From NCBI GenBank assembly GCA_025355385.1, contig JANXZS010000210.1, positions 1 through 35,371 on the forward strand: 35,371 nt of DNA, in the 5' to 3' direction. The position numbers and the translations under genes were made by a program. This document shows positions 26,948 through 35,371 of this stretch, one piece after another. Each line of letters starts with the position of its first letter. Position 1 is the first letter of the stretch. The notes under the pieces are model-generated. The model searched no databases. It had not been told where the DNA came from and saw nothing but the letters and a program-made list of their open reading frames with translations. Source of the DNA: Acidobacteriaceae bacterium. GTDB lineage: Bacteria; Acidobacteriota; Terriglobia; Terriglobales; Acidobacteriaceae.

Positions 26948-27346
26948 TCACCAGACTTCGCAAAGCAGTTCGCCGCCCACACCTTCGCGACGGGCCTGAC
27001 GTCCCGTCATAACACCACGAGGAGTCGTCAGAATCGCGATGCCCAGACCACCCTGCACGCGCTTGATCTCATCGCGTCCGACATACACCCTGCAGCCTGG
27101 CCGGGAAACACGCGCCAGATCGCGGATGGCGGCTTCGTTGTTGGCGCCGTACTTCAGATACACGCGGAGCACTGCGCGACCATCTTCCTCGGCAGCCTTG
27201 TAGTTGGCGATGTAGCCTTCTTCCTTCAGAATGCGGGCAATCTCTGTCTTCAGCTTGGAGGCTGGGACATCCAGCTTCTGGTGACGCGCACGAATCGCAT
27301 TGCGAAGACGCGCCAGGAAATCTGCTACGGGATCGGTAAGACTCAT
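26948..27346 (-). CDS. rpsH: 30S ribosomal protein S8
   Basis: S8 is a primary 16S rRNA binder; in E. coli it represses the spc operon. The 132-residue product begins [20 protein letters not shown] and ends with the [25 protein letters not shown] segment typical of S8. The upstream 155-bp spacer contains an inverted repeat. Confidence 0.98.
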   Translation of the reverse strand: MSLTDPVADFLARLRNAIRARHQKLDVPASKLKTEIARILKEEGYIANYKAAEEDGRAVLRVYLKYGANNEAAIRDLARVSRPGCRVYVGRDEIKRVQGGLGIAILTTPRGVMTGRQARREGVGGELLCEVW

Positions 27347-27462
27347 TCTATCTCCTTCATCCCCCGTTCGCTCTGCTACTCAGAGAACCTGCAGGAATGT
27401 CTTGTGCTCAACTTACATTCAGCACGGATCCTAACCTTGATGCGACCCTGGTCGACCAACCC

Positions 27463-27485
27463 TGATCGATGTGACACAGATCACG
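27463..27485. promoter_or_regulatory. CRP-like palindrome in the rpsN-rpsH spacer
   Basis: TGTGA at 27470-27474 and TCACG at 27481-27485 are six bases apart, close to the E. coli CRP consensus half-sites. The surrounding TGATC and GATCA also pair. Its location within an operon makes function doubtful. Confidence 0.25.
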
Positions 27486-27501
27486 TCTGCCCGTACGGCC
27501 A

Positions 27502-27687
27502 CTACCAGCTGGATTTCACCACGCCGGGAATCTCACCCCGCAGGGCAAGCGAACGGAAGCATAGACGGCATACGCCGAACTTACGCAGGTACGCGCGCGG
27601 ACGACCGCACAGCTTGCAGCGATTGTGCTTGCGGCACTTGAACTTGGGCTTGCGTGCGTCTTTAACTCTCTTTGCAGTAGTTGCCAT
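27502..27687 (-). CDS. rpsN: 30S ribosomal protein S14, zinc-binding (type Z)
   Basis: The 61-residue protein is the short zinc-binding form of S14. It has CKLC and CRLC knuckles and the ending [17 protein letters not shown]. It assembles into the 30S head. It is located between rplE and rpsH as usual. Confidence 0.98.
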   Translation of the reverse strand: MATTAKRVKDARKPKFKCRKHNRCKLCGRPRAYLRKFGVCRLCFRSLALRGEIPGVVKSSW

Positions 27688-27711
27688 TTCGCCTCTGTTT
27701 CCTTGATCGCT

Positions 27712-28344
27712 TTACGCCGTCAGGCGGAAGGGCATGCCAAACGCCTTCAACAGCGCGCGCGCCTCGTTGTCATCCTTGGCCGTCGTCACAATCGTGACGT
27801 TCATGCCCTTCAGCTTCTCTACCTTTGAATAGTCGATCTCGGCAAAAATCAACTGATCGCGCATGCCCAGGGTGTAGTTGCCGCGTCCATCAAAACTCTT
27901 GGTCGAAACTCCGCGGAAGTCGCGAACTCGAGGCAGCGCAACCGAGATCAGCCGGTCCAGAAATTCATACATCGTGTCCTGGCGGAGTGTAACCATCGCC
28001 CCGATCGGCATCCCTTCGCGAACCTTGAAGGCTGCAATCGACTTCTTCGCCCGTGTCGTGACTGGCTTCTGGCCCGCGATGGTCGCCAGATCCGCCACCA
28101 GCGGATCCATCAACTTCACATTCTGCGTGGCCTCGCCAAGACCCATGTTCAGGACGATCTTCTCCACCCGTGGCACCGCCATCGGATTCGATAGCCCAAG
28201 TTCCTTCTGCAGAGCCGGTCTGATCTCTTTGTTGAACTTCTCGCGTAGCCTTGCTTTGCCCGCCGACGTGCGCACGCTTGCTTCCGGCACCGCGGTCTTC
28301 TTTGCTTCCCCGGCTGTCTTCTTTTCTCCTGCTTTGCCTGCCAT
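27712..28344 (-). CDS. rplE: 50S ribosomal protein L5
   Basis: L5 binds 5S rRNA and contacts the P-site tRNA. The core begins near residue 33 with [17 protein letters not shown] and contains [34 protein letters not shown] and [20 protein letters not shown]. About 30 extra N-terminal residues rich in Lys, Ala and Glu precede it, so the total is 210 instead of about 180. The ATG at 28344 follows a short GAGA-rich stretch. It lies in the rplX-rplE-rpsN order of the spc operon. Confidence 0.97.
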   Translation of the reverse strand: MAGKAGEKKTAGEAKKTAVPEASVRTSAGKARLREKFNKEIRPALQKELGLSNPMAVPRVEKIVLNMGLGEATQNVKLMDPLVADLATIAGQKPVTTRAKKSIAAFKVREGMPIGAMVTLRQDTMYEFLDRLISVALPRVRDFRGVSTKSFDGRGNYTLGMRDQLIFAEIDYSKVEKLKGMNVTIVTTAKDDNEARALLKAFGMPFRLTA

Positions 28345-28419
28345 CGTTTCTCTCTTCTCTCACGGTCCCGGATTAGGCTGAATCGCCCGTCTACCGTTCG
28401 GTGACGATTAACTTTCCAG

Positions 28420-28749
28420 CTACTTCTTCTTCGCCGCCAGAGTCTGCCCGCACTTCTTGCAGACACGCACCTTGGTGTCGCCTTCAAACTTGTGGCCGAC
28501 CCGCGTGGGGCCGCAGTTGGAGCAGACCAGCATCACGTTGGAGATGTGCAGCGGCGCTTCCTGCTCCGCAATCCCACCCTTGATGTTCTTCTGCGGATTG
28601 GGCCGCACGTTCTTCTTCACCATGCGCACATGCTCGACCAGCACGCGGTTCACCTCCGGGAGCACGCGCAGCACGCGGCCTTGCTTACCCTTGTCGCTCC
28701 CGGCGATAACCTCGACCTTGTCATCGCGCTGTATATTCAAACTCGCCAT
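28420..28749 (-). CDS. rplX: 50S ribosomal protein L24
   Basis: L24 starts large-subunit assembly. The 109-residue protein has the KOW motif DKVEVIAGSDKGKQGRVLRV, then GGIAEQEAPLHISNVMLV, and a C-terminal pair of C-x2-C motifs (CSNC and CKKC), which many bacterial L24 proteins carry as a putative zinc site. Confidence 0.97.
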   Translation of the reverse strand: MASLNIQRDDKVEVIAGSDKGKQGRVLRVLPEVNRVLVEHVRMVKKNVRPNPQKNIKGGIAEQEAPLHISNVMLVCSNCGPTRVGHKFEGDTKVRVCKKCGQTLAAKKK

Positions 28750-28779
28750 AAAAATGTCCTCTAACTCCCGCCCCCGTGC

Positions 28780-29151
28780 TTAGATGACTTCCGGTGCAAG
28801 GGAAACAATCTTCAAAAACTTCTTCTCACGCAACTCACGGGCCACTGGACCGAAAACGCGCGTTCCTATAGGCTCGCCGGCGTCATTGATCAGAACCGCG
28901 GCGTTGGTATCAAAGCGGATGTAGGTGCCATCCCGCCGCCGATACTCCTTGCGCAACCGAACCACGACTGCCTTGACAACCTTGCCCTTCTTCACCTGGC
29001 CATCCGGCGAAGACTCTTTCACTGAGGCGGTAATCACGTCACCCAGCCCCGCCTTCTTGCCACTCGATCCGCCCAGTGGCAGAATCATCTGCAGCTTGCG
29101 GGCGCCGCTGTTATCGGCCACTTCGAGCATGGACCTCATCTGCACTGCCAT
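28780..29151 (-). CDS. rplN: 50S ribosomal protein L14
   Basis: L14 forms intersubunit bridges and binds RsfS. The 123 residues include [19 protein letters not shown] near the start, [21 protein letters not shown], and the ending [26 protein letters not shown]. The length and sequence are standard. Confidence 0.98.
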   Translation of the reverse strand: MAVQMRSMLEVADNSGARKLQMILPLGGSSGKKAGLGDVITASVKESSPDGQVKKGKVVKAVVVRLRKEYRRRDGTYIRFDTNAAVLINDAGEPIGTRVFGPVARELREKKFLKIVSLAPEVI

Positions 29152-29206
29152 AGCGAACTCTCCTTAGCTGCCCAGCCTCTTCCCGCCGGACCCCACTTGC
29201 CGCAGA

Positions 29207-29530
29207 TTACGCGGTCGGAACTGCTTCTTCGATCTGCGCCAGCGAGGAGCGGCGAACTATCTCTTCCAGTTGCCAGCGCTTCAGCTTGCTCAGTGGACGC
29301 GTCTCGCGAATGCGCACCACATCGCCAACACGCGCGGAATTCTGCTCGTCATGCGCATAAAATTTCTTGTTCGTCTTCATCACGCGTTTGTACTTGGGAT
29401 GCGCTTTGCGCATCTCGACCTCGACCACGATGGTCTTCTGCATCTTGGTCGAAACCACATTGCCGACCTTCTCGTTACGGCGTGACTGCGTATCGCCTGT
29501 CTGGGCGCTCGTTACCGTGGCTTCGCTCAT
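29207..29530 (-). CDS. rpsQ: 30S ribosomal protein S17
   Basis: S17 is a primary assembly protein of the 30S subunit. The OB-fold core [17 protein letters not shown] starts near residue 23, followed by [17 protein letters not shown] and [19 protein letters not shown]. About 20 polar N-terminal residues precede the core, so the total of 107 is longer than the usual 80-90. It is three bases from the rpmC stop. Confidence 0.97.
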   Translation of the reverse strand: MSEATVTSAQTGDTQSRRNEKVGNVVSTKMQKTIVVEVEMRKAHPKYKRVMKTNKKFYAHDEQNSARVGDVVRIRETRPLSKLKRWQLEEIVRRSSLAQIEEAVPTA

Positions 29531-29533
29531 TGT

Positions 29534-29809
29534 TTAGCGAGCCTCCTTCTTGGTCTTCTTGGCTACCTTCTGCGCCTTGACGGGCAGAGTGGCTTCCGTT
29601 TTTGGGCGCGCACCGTGCAGGCCCATTTCGCGCTCACGCGCGATCGTCTTCAGGCGAGCGATATCCGTCTTCAGCTCGCGCAGCTTCTTCACTCCCTCGG
29701 TCTGCCCCAGCTTCGTCTGGAAGCGGAGGCGGAAGATCTGCTCAGCGGACTGACGCTCCTGCTGCTGGATCTCCCCGTCACTCAGATTTCTCAACTTCTC
29801 GATTTCCAT
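29534..29809 (-). CDS. rpmC: 50S ribosomal protein L29
   Basis: L29 sits at the tunnel exit and helps to bind trigger factor and SRP. It begins MEIEKLRNLSDGEIQQQ and contains LFRLRFQTKLGQTEGVKKL-like and KTDIARLKTIARERE helices. With 91 residues it is longer than normal (60-75) because of a lysine-rich C-terminal tail. Confidence 0.96.
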   Translation of the reverse strand: MEIEKLRNLSDGEIQQQERQSAEQIFRLRFQTKLGQTEGVKKLRELKTDIARLKTIAREREMGLHGARPKTEATLPVKAQKVAKKTKKEAR

Positions 29810-29873
29810 TCCCTTATCTCTCCAGCCGTCAGGACTTTCGTGCCTTGAGTCCGGCCTCGTATTCTTACGCGCT

Positions 29874-30308
29874 TTACTTGGCCGCGACCGCTACCTTCGC
29901 ATCATGCCGCTGCACGAAACGCGTCTTCAGAGGAAGTTTGTGCGAGGCGAGGCGCATAGCTTCCTGCGCCATTTCCACGGAAACACCTTCCATCTCGAAA
30001 AGAACCTTGCCCGGCCGGACAACGGCGACCCAGTGATCCGGAGCTCCCTTACCCTTACCCATACGGGTCTCGGCGGGTTTCTTGGTTACCGGCTTGTCGG
30101 GGAAAAGACGCAGCCAGATCTTGCCGCCGCGCTTGATAAAGCGAGTCATGGCAACACGGCTGGCTTCGATCTGCCGATCCGTGATGTATCCGCACTCCAT
30201 AACCTTCAGGCCGAAGTCACCGAAAGACAACTCTGCTCCACGCCACGCCTTACCCTTCATGCGTCCGCGCTGCTGCTTGCGATACTTGACCTTCTTTGGC
30301 ATCAACAT
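29874..30308 (-). CDS. rplP: 50S ribosomal protein L16
   Basis: L16 organises the A-site side of the peptidyl transferase centre. It contains [18 protein letters not shown], the [20 protein letters not shown] segment and [16 protein letters not shown]. The ATG 30308 has a GAGG eight bases upstream; the ATG two codons later (30302) gives the more usual M-P-K-K start. Length is about 142-144 residues. Confidence 0.97.
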   Translation of the reverse strand: MLMPKKVKYRKQQRGRMKGKAWRGAELSFGDFGLKVMECGYITDRQIEASRVAMTRFIKRGGKIWLRLFPDKPVTKKPAETRMGKGKGAPDHWVAVVRPGKVLFEMEGVSVEMAQEAMRLASHKLPLKTRFVQRHDAKVAVAAK

Positions 30309-30392
30309 AGCGAAATCCTCGTTAGCTAATAGCTTTTGCTATCAGCCTGTTTCTCAACCTGCCTGCCGGGCTCAGCGCCTGGCTCACAGCAG

Positions 30393-31061
30393 CTAAAAAG
30401 CGGTGGTGCCTACCTGCTGCGGCTGACGACGCTTCTGCTCGTAGATATCGCCCTTGTAGATCCAGCACTTGACGCCGATGATGCCGTACGTGGTGTGGGC
30501 CTCAGAAAAACCATAGTCGATATCCGCGCGCAATGTGTGCAGCGGCAGGCGACCCTGGAGATACCACTCGGAGCGGGCGATTTCATTGCCATTCAGGCGG
30601 CCCGAGACACGAACCTTTATTCCCTTGCAGCCAAATCGCAGAGCCGAGTCCACTGACTTGCGCATCGCGCGACGGAAACCGACACGCTTTTCAAGCTGCA
30701 GCGCAATGTTCTCGCTCACAAGCTGCGCATCGAGCTCCGGCTTGTTCACTTCCAGAATGTCGATGAACACATCGCGATTGGTGCGCTTTTGCAGTTCGCC
30801 CTTCAGCTTCTCGATCTCGGCGCCCTTCCTGCCGATCACGATGCCGGGACGCGCTGTGCGAATAATCAGGCGCAGCTTGTTACCCGGACGCTCCACTTCC
30901 ACCGAACTGACACCGGCAGCCTTGAGCTTTTCTTTCAGCTCACGCCTTAGGTGCACATCTTCGACGAGTAGCTTGTCGTAGTCACGCTCCACAAACCAGC
31001 GCGACCTCCACGGCTTGTTGACTCCGAGCCGAAATCCGTAAGGATGGACTTTCTGTCCCAT
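30393..31061 (-). CDS. rpsC: 30S ribosomal protein S3
   Basis: S3 forms part of the mRNA entry helicase. It begins [20 protein letters not shown], has the KH domain with [17 protein letters not shown], and a C-terminal domain containing [20 protein letters not shown] and [14 protein letters not shown]. The 222 residues are as expected. It lies eight bases after rplV. Confidence 0.98.
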   Translation of the reverse strand: MGQKVHPYGFRLGVNKPWRSRWFVERDYDKLLVEDVHLRRELKEKLKAAGVSSVEVERPGNKLRLIIRTARPGIVIGRKGAEIEKLKGELQKRTNRDVFIDILEVNKPELDAQLVSENIALQLEKRVGFRRAMRKSVDSALRFGCKGIKVRVSGRLNGNEIARSEWYLQGRLPLHTLRADIDYGFSEAHTTYGIIGVKCWIYKGDIYEQKRRQPQQVGTTAF

Positions 31062-31069
31062 AAGTTCCT

Positions 31070-31603
31070 CTACTTCGCAGCTTTCTTGGTTTTGGCTGCG
31101 GTCTTCGATGCAGTCTTCTTGACCCCGGTCTTTTTAACCAAAGCCTTGGTTGCCGCGGCTTTCTTTGCCGCCGCCTTAGTCTTGACCCGCTGGTTCGGAG
31201 TTTCCGTCCCTGGCTCGACGGTTGTCACCACCCCACCCTGTTTGCGCTCCGCCACCGAAATAAGAATGTGCGCAAGGCGCCGTTGATAGCGGAATGCCCG
31301 GCCCATGGGAGCTGGACGGATTCGCTTCATACGAGGTCCGTCATTGGCCACGGCCGTCTTCACATAGAGGTTGTCCACATCCACGTCCAGACCCTGCTCC
31401 TGGCTGAGGTAATTGGCATTCTGCAGGGCCGATCGCAGCACCTTCTCGACTAGCGGGGCAACGCCCTTTTTGGTGAATGCAACTGTCTGCAGTGCCTCTT
31501 CCACCCGGCGACCCTTGATCAGCTCCAGCACCAGGCGCGCCTTCTGCGGCGATACCCGTTGGAAGCGCGCTTCAGCCCGGAATTCTCGTGTGTCCAATTG
31601 CAT
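31070..31603 (-). CDS. rplV: 50S ribosomal protein L22
   Basis: L22 lines the exit tunnel. Its core (residues 1-112) has [34 protein letters not shown] and the tunnel hairpin around [13 protein letters not shown]. After it comes a 60-residue tail almost entirely of Lys, Ala and Thr. The total of 177 residues is much longer than in E. coli (110). The tail probably lies on the ribosome surface, an inference. Confidence 0.97.
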   Translation of the reverse strand: MQLDTREFRAEARFQRVSPQKARLVLELIKGRRVEEALQTVAFTKKGVAPLVEKVLRSALQNANYLSQEQGLDVDVDNLYVKTAVANDGPRMKRIRPAPMGRAFRYQRRLAHILISVAERKQGGVVTTVEPGTETPNQRVKTKAAAKKAAATKALVKKTGVKKTASKTAAKTKKAAK

Positions 31604-31655
31604 TGGCTTGCCTTCCCAATCCTTCTCTAAACTCTTCGCTCAGAACCGGCTCTTG

Positions 31656-31943
31656 TTAGCGCGGCTTGGTCGTCGTTTCAGCCGCCTTCGCCGAGTGCCC
31701 CTTGAAGGTGCGCGTCGGAGCGAATTCGCCCAATTTGTGCCCAACCATGTTCTCCGTCACGTACACCGGAACAAACTTTCTGCCGTTGTGCACCGCAATC
31801 GTATGGCCCACCATGTCCGGGTGGATGGTCGAACGCCGCGACCAGGTACGAAAGACCTTCTTCTCGTTTGCCTGATTCATCACATTGATCTTGACCATCA
31901 AGTGCCCGTCGATGAAAGGACCTTTTTTTGTGGAACGTGCCAT
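31656..31943 (-). CDS. rpsS: 30S ribosomal protein S19
   Basis: S19 is in the 30S head near the A-site finger. The product begins [15 protein letters not shown] and contains [23 protein letters not shown] and [20 protein letters not shown], standard for the family. Length is 95 residues. Confidence 0.98.
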   Translation of the reverse strand: MARSTKKGPFIDGHLMVKINVMNQANEKKVFRTWSRRSTIHPDMVGHTIAVHNGRKFVPVYVTENMVGHKLGEFAPTRTFKGHSAKAAETTTKPR

Positions 31944-31960
31944 AACTCGATAGCTCCTGG

Positions 31961-31986
31961 CCTCCAGCCTTTAGCTGTCAGCTCTT
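31961..31986. repeat. Degenerate AGCT-type short repeat, rplB-rpsS spacer
   Basis: CCTCCAGCCTTTAGCTGTCAGCTCTT contains loose copies of a seven-base unit (AGCTGTC, AGCCTTT) like those at 32859-32888 and 26161-26184. No coding potential is visible. Confidence 0.45.
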
Positions 31987-32023
31987 TCTGCTTATGGTGC
32001 AACCAGCGCCGTACTGAACTCGC

Positions 32024-32848
32024 CTACTTCTTAGCCCGGCTGATAATGAAGGCATCCGTGCGTTTGTTGTTGCGCGTCTTGTAACCCCTGGTGGGCTGTC
32101 CCCATGGCGTTACTGGATGACGTCCACCCGAGGTCTTTCCTTCACCGCCACCGTGGGGGTGATCGACCGGGTTCATCGCCACGCCGCGAACGCTGGGACG
32201 AATTCCCTTCCAGCGATTGCGTCCCGCCTTGCCAATCGACACATTTTCGTGGTCGGTGTTGCCCACCTGACCCACCGTCGCCATGCACTCCACTAGAACC
32301 TTGCGGGTCTCGCCAGAGGGCAGCTTGAGAAGTGCATAGTCGCCTTCCTTAGCCACCAGTTGCGCCGATCCGCCAGCAGAACGCACCATCTGCGCGCCCT
32401 TACCGGGCCGGAGTTCCACATTGTGAACCGTGGTGCCGGAAGGGATGTTCTTCAGCGGCAGTGCATTGCCCACCAAAATATCGGACTCTGGTCCACTCAC
32501 CACCGTCATGCCCACCTTCAGGCCGACCGGCTGGATGATATAACGCTTCTCCCCATCGGCGTAACTTATCAGCGCGATGCGCGAGGAGCGATTAGGATCA
32601 TACTCGATGGTGGCAACCTTGCCCGGGATTCCGAACTTGTCGCGCTTGAAATCGATCAGGCGGAGCTTTTGCTTATGGCCGCCACCGTGGTGGCGAATAG
32701 TCAGGTCACCCGCATTCCGTCGTCCACCGGTGCGCTGCTTGACTGCCAGCAGCGGCTTGTGTGGCCGGTCTGTAGTCAGGTCATCGTTGACCAACGAGGT
32801 CTTGAAACGCAGCGTTGGTGTGATCGGTCGATAGGTCTTGATCGGCAT
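32024..32848 (-). CDS. rplB: 50S ribosomal protein L2
   Basis: L2 is required for subunit association and peptidyl transfer. The 274-residue product shows [34 protein letters not shown], and the highly conserved C-terminal [17 protein letters not shown] with the functional histidine. It is in the standard position between rplW and rpsS. Confidence 0.98.
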   Translation of the reverse strand: MPIKTYRPITPTLRFKTSLVNDDLTTDRPHKPLLAVKQRTGGRRNAGDLTIRHHGGGHKQKLRLIDFKRDKFGIPGKVATIEYDPNRSSRIALISYADGEKRYIIQPVGLKVGMTVVSGPESDILVGNALPLKNIPSGTTVHNVELRPGKGAQMVRSAGGSAQLVAKEGDYALLKLPSGETRKVLVECMATVGQVGNTDHENVSIGKAGRNRWKGIRPSVRGVAMNPVDHPHGGGEGKTSGGRHPVTPWGQPTRGYKTRNNKRTDAFIISRAKK

Positions 32849-32858
32849 CGTCTTCTTC

Positions 32859-32888
32859 TCAGCTTTCAGCTTCTAGCTTTCAGCTTTT
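32859..32888. repeat. Degenerate AGCT-type short repeat, rplW-rplB spacer
   Basis: The forward strand reads CAGCTTTCAGC, TTCTAGCTTT, CAGCTTTT in succession, an approximate seven-base tandem repeat (AGCTTTC). It is the clearest example of a motif that recurs in several spacers of the cluster. Confidence 0.6.
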
Positions 32889-32962
32889 CCCGTTGTGCGG
32901 GCGGAAGAAACCCGCCAGCGCATAACTGATTTGCGTTCTGCAACTTTTACCAGCAGCCCGCT

Positions 32963-33256
32963 TTAAAGATTATTCACGTAATCCGGCATTTTTTCACCGG
33001 CCTTGAGGCGTACATACGCCTTCTTCCAGTCCGGACGATAGCCGGAAAACTTGCCTCGCCTACGCTCTTTCCCCACGAAGTTCGCGGTGCGCACGCCGTA
33101 AACCTTCACTTTGAAGAGTGCCTCTACCGCCTGCTTCACTTCCGTCTTGGTAGCATTGGCGGCCACTTCGAAGACCAGGGTCGATTCGGTCTCCTTAACG
33201 CCCAGCCCTTTTTCGGTGATGAGCGGCTTGCGAATTACCGTGTACAGGGTTGGCAT
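32963..33256 (-). CDS. rplW: 50S ribosomal protein L23
   Basis: L23 lies at the tunnel exit and docks trigger factor and SRP. The 97 residues include VIRKPLITEKGLG, KTEVKQAVEALFKVKVYGVRT and a final KKAYVRLKAGEKMPDYVNNL. The ATG directly follows the rplD stop (TAAATG). Confidence 0.97.
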   Translation of the reverse strand: MPTLYTVIRKPLITEKGLGVKETESTLVFEVAANATKTEVKQAVEALFKVKVYGVRTANFVGKERRRGKFSGYRPDWKKAYVRLKAGEKMPDYVNNL

Positions 33257-33937
33257 TTAGGCCACCTCCGCCTGGGCTGTCGCTCGCTTGCGCTTCGAAA
33301 CAGTCCTTTTGAGCATCTCCTGCAACTGCTCGATAGCCGTCCGCGAGAAGATTGCGCGCTCGTTGCGCAACAGATCATAAGGATGTACTTCGTTGCCCAA
33401 CATCAGTTCGACGCCGGCGAGATTACGCGCCCCCAGGATCACGGAACGGCCCAGAGTGTGGCTGTTCTCAACGATCAAGACGGTGCGCTTGGCATCCAGC
33501 TTATCTAGCGCTTCGCGATACAGCTTCGCCTTCGGCTCCTTCAGTTCGAGACTCTCCACGATCGTGAGCTTGCCGTCAGCCAGCTTCGCTGCCAACGCCG
33601 AGCGCAATGCACCCAGTAGCTTCTTGTGGGGGAAAGGGTATTCATACGAGCGGGGCTGAGGACCGTGCACCGTGTAACCATGCCGCCAGAGAGGCGAACG
33701 CACAGAGCCAATACGAGCGCGGCCAGTGCCCTTCTGTTTCCACAACTTCTTACCGGAACCGGAAACCGAGGTGCGGTTCTTGGTCGCAGCCGTGCCCTGG
33801 CGCATAGCGGCGCGATAGTGCTTTACCGCTTCCCAGAGCAGTGCATCGTTTACCTGGCTCGGCGCAAAGACTTCATCTGCCAGCTCTATCGAGCCAACCT
33901 TCAGTCCGCCGAGATCGAGTACGTCAAAGTTTGCCAT
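33257..33937 (-). CDS. rplD: 50S ribosomal protein L4
   Basis: L4 extends into the exit tunnel and, in E. coli, represses the S10 operon. The ATG 33937 (MANFDVLDLGG) is chosen, giving 226 residues; upstream TTG codons lack family support. The core has KNRTSVSGSGKKLWKQKGTGRARIGS and the L4 loop around SPLWRHGYTVHGPQPRSYEY. A weak GAGAAG precedes the ATG. Confidence 0.96.
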   Translation of the reverse strand: MANFDVLDLGGLKVGSIELADEVFAPSQVNDALLWEAVKHYRAAMRQGTAATKNRTSVSGSGKKLWKQKGTGRARIGSVRSPLWRHGYTVHGPQPRSYEYPFPHKKLLGALRSALAAKLADGKLTIVESLELKEPKAKLYREALDKLDAKRTVLIVENSHTLGRSVILGARNLAGVELMLGNEVHPYDLLRNERAIFSRTAIEQLQEMLKRTVSKRKRATAQAEVA

Positions 33938-34013
33938 CTTCTTCTCTTTCAAGCCGGGTCGCATCAACAACTGCGTTCGCCTGGCTCAATTCCATGCCGT
34001 CAAGCGGCAGATG

Positions 34014-34754
34014 CTACTTCTTCTTGCTGGAGGCCTTCTTCGAAGCCTTCAAAGGATCCACCGTTCCCGAACCGCCGAAGCCACGGCGCTCACGCGGCGG
34101 AGCCTTCGACTTGGATATCAGAACGTATCCGTCTTTGGGACCTGGAACAGCACCTTCTACCATCAACAAATTCTCTTCGAGATCGATGCCGCGAATCCGC
34201 AGATTGCGGACCGTAATGCGATCGACGCCAAAGTGCCCCGGCATGCGCTGCCCGGGAAATACCCGCGACGGGAACGAAGAAGCACCGATCGAACCCTGCA
34301 CCTGAAACATGTGACCGTGAGACTTGGGTCCGCCACCGAATCCATGGCGGCGAACGACGCCCGCAAAGCCGCGGCCCTTGCTCGTTCCAATCACATCGAC
34401 ATACTTCGTCTGGGAGAAGATATCGACCAGGACCTTATCGCCAGCCTTGATCGCCGTCTCTGCCTCACCGTCGCCGGCAGGAGCGGAAGGCTCGAACGTC
34501 ACTTCGCGTACCAGCTTGACGGGAGGAACATTGCTCTTGGCGAAATGGCCAGCCATCGGCTTGTTCACCTTCGAGCTCTTGACAAATTCGACGAGGCCGA
34601 TCTGTGCCGCTTCGTATCCATCCCGGGCCAGCGTCTTCAACTGCGTAATCACGCACGGACCCGCCTGCAGCACGGTGATGGGGTGAACATCCCCCTTATC
34701 ATCGAATAGCTGGGTCATGCCGATCTTTTTACCTAAAATCCCTACAACTGCCAT
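34014..34754 (-). CDS. rplC: 50S ribosomal protein L3
   Basis: L3 binds close to the peptidyl transferase centre. It begins MAVVGILGKKIGMTQLFDD and contains GTSKGRGFAGVVRRHGF and the SFPSRVFPGQRMPGHFGVDR loop. The C-terminus is a lysine/serine-rich tail (residues about 225-246), so it is 246 residues instead of about 210. It is followed by rplD after a 76-bp spacer. Confidence 0.97.
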   Translation of the reverse strand: MAVVGILGKKIGMTQLFDDKGDVHPITVLQAGPCVITQLKTLARDGYEAAQIGLVEFVKSSKVNKPMAGHFAKSNVPPVKLVREVTFEPSAPAGDGEAETAIKAGDKVLVDIFSQTKYVDVIGTSKGRGFAGVVRRHGFGGGPKSHGHMFQVQGSIGASSFPSRVFPGQRMPGHFGVDRITVRNLRIRGIDLEENLLMVEGAVPGPKDGYVLISKSKAPPRERRGFGGSGTVDPLKASKKASSKKK

Positions 34755-34860
34755 AATCTCTCCTCCTCATCATGCGCCGGACTTTCTCTCCAGGCCTCGA
34801 TCAAGCCAACTGCTTCGATCCTCGCCCGCGTCCGCTGCGCACTGCCGGGATACTCAAGTT

Positions 34861-34890
34861 ACGGCGGAAAGCCTTTTGGCTATCTGCCGT
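34861..34890 (-). other. Hairpin in the rpsJ-rplC spacer
   Basis: ACGGC (34861-34865) pairs with GCCGT (34886-34890), and AGCC with GGCT around a four-base loop; on the transcript strand two short mismatches separate the helices. It lies about 30 bases after the rpsJ stop in a 166-bp spacer that also lacks a T-tract. It could be a site of RNA processing or ribosomal-protein feedback. Confidence 0.5.
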
Positions 34891-34920
34891 TAGTAAAACT
34901 ACTTACTTAAAAGCCCTATA

Positions 34921-35238
34921 CTACTTTTCGAATGCCTTGATCTCGACGTCCACGCCAGCAGGCAGGTCCAGCTTCATCAGCGCGTCTACCGTTTGCTGCG
35001 TGGGTTCGAGGATGTCGATGAGGCGCTTATGGGTACGAATCTCAAATGCTTCGCGCGACTTCTTGTCCACGTGCGGCGAACGCAGCACGCAGTACTTGTT
35101 CTTCACGGTTGGCAAGGGAATAGGCCCTGCAACCTGGGCGCCCGTGCGCTTCGCCGTATCGACGATCTCGCCGGTAGACGTGTCAAGCACACGATAGTCG
35201 TAAGCCTTGAGCCGGATTCGAATTCTCTGTCCTACCAT
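34921..35238 (-). CDS. rpsJ: 30S ribosomal protein S10
   Basis: S10 (NusE) is in the 30S head and also joins NusB in antitermination. The product of 105 residues starts [19 protein letters not shown] and contains [26 protein letters not shown]. It is the first r-protein gene of the S10 operon, with 64 bp to tuf. No good Shine-Dalgarno sequence is within ten bases of the ATG; AGGAA is about 15 bases away. Confidence 0.98.
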   Translation of the reverse strand: MVGQRIRIRLKAYDYRVLDTSTGEIVDTAKRTGAQVAGPIPLPTVKNKYCVLRSPHVDKKSREAFEIRTHKRLIDILEPTQQTVDALMKLDLPAGVDVEIKAFEK

Positions 35239-35258
35239 CGTTGTGTTCTTTCATTCCT

Positions 35259-35280
35259 GGGGAGCTTTCGGAATCTCCCC
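35259..35280 (-). other. Hairpin in the tuf-rpsJ spacer
   Basis: GGGGAG (35259-35264) pairs with CTCCCC (35275-35280), with two more A-T pairs after one mismatch and a tetraloop. It lies 22 bp after the tuf stop and 20 bp before the rpsJ ATG. Without a T-tract it is probably a processing or stability element rather than a terminator. Confidence 0.5.
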
Positions 35281-35302
35281 TGGCCAGTTTTTTAACTTCC
35301 GT

Positions 35303-35371
35303 TTACTTGACGATTTCGGCGATGGTACCGGCGCCTACGGTGCGTCCGCCTTCGCGGATGGCGAAGCGCAG
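35303..35371 (-). CDS. tuf: Elongation factor Tu, C-terminal end only
   Basis: The last 22 codons before the window edge read L-R-F-A-I-R-E-G-G-R-T-V-G-A-G-T-I-A-E-I-V-K followed by TAA, the characteristic end of EF-Tu. The rest of the gene lies outside. EF-Tu brings aminoacyl-tRNA to the ribosome. Its position in front of rpsJ matches the str-S10 arrangement. Confidence 0.95.
   Translation of the reverse strand: MRFAIREGGRTVGAGTIAEIVK

Overview
The window is a stretch of bacterial chromosome, moderately GC-rich, dominated by core translation and transcription genes. The most likely source is the phylum Acidobacteriota (class Terriglobia). This is an inference from gene content and protein style: a small membrane protein resembling an acidobacterial DUF, long alanine/lysine tails on ribosomal proteins, and a standalone Xaa-Pro-type peptidase. 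No rRNA or tRNA gene, CRISPR array, prophage or transposase was seen.

Left part (1-8260): a 5'-truncated fatty acid desaturase; a degraded fragment of a YtfE/RIC-type iron-sulfur repair gene; hcp (hybrid cluster protein, reverse strand); a divergent BaiN/YhiN-type flavoprotein; a two-gene membrane-protein unit; an M24 peptidase; a two-CBS-domain protein; and an orphan periplasmic sugar-binding lipoprotein.

Middle part (8261-17184): the rimP-nusA-infB operon on the reverse strand, with a terminator-like hairpin between a candidate promoter and rimP. Next come a small DUF4097-like surface or lipoprotein gene and, on the forward strand, guaB (IMP dehydrogenase) followed by an overlapping VanZ-family gene.

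Right part (17388-35371): the canonical tuf-S10-spc-alpha cluster, all on the reverse strand. The transcription order is tuf(3' end)-rpsJ-rplC-rplD-rplW-rplB-rpsS-rplV-rpsC-rplP-rpmC-rpsQ-rplN-rplX-rplE-rpsN-rpsH-rplF-rplR-rpsE-rpmD-rplO-secY-adk-map-infA-rpmJ-rpsM-rpsK-rpsD-rpoA-rplQ. Gene order is conventional, but many spacers are 50-170 bp wide and hold hairpins and short degenerate repeats.

The most unusual signal is a non-coding repeat family. Two full 114-bp copies (4200-4313 and 17276-17389) have 15-bp terminal inverted repeats, and a 42-bp half copy lies at 917-958. One copy sits inside a larger perfect 19-bp inverted repeat (4105-4123 / 4320-4338). An arm of that outer repeat also occurs at the desaturase stop codon, next to the RIC remnant. 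I see no clear new multi-gene system; the repeat family, the RIC remnant beside hcp and the rimP-leader hairpin are the points most worth checking.
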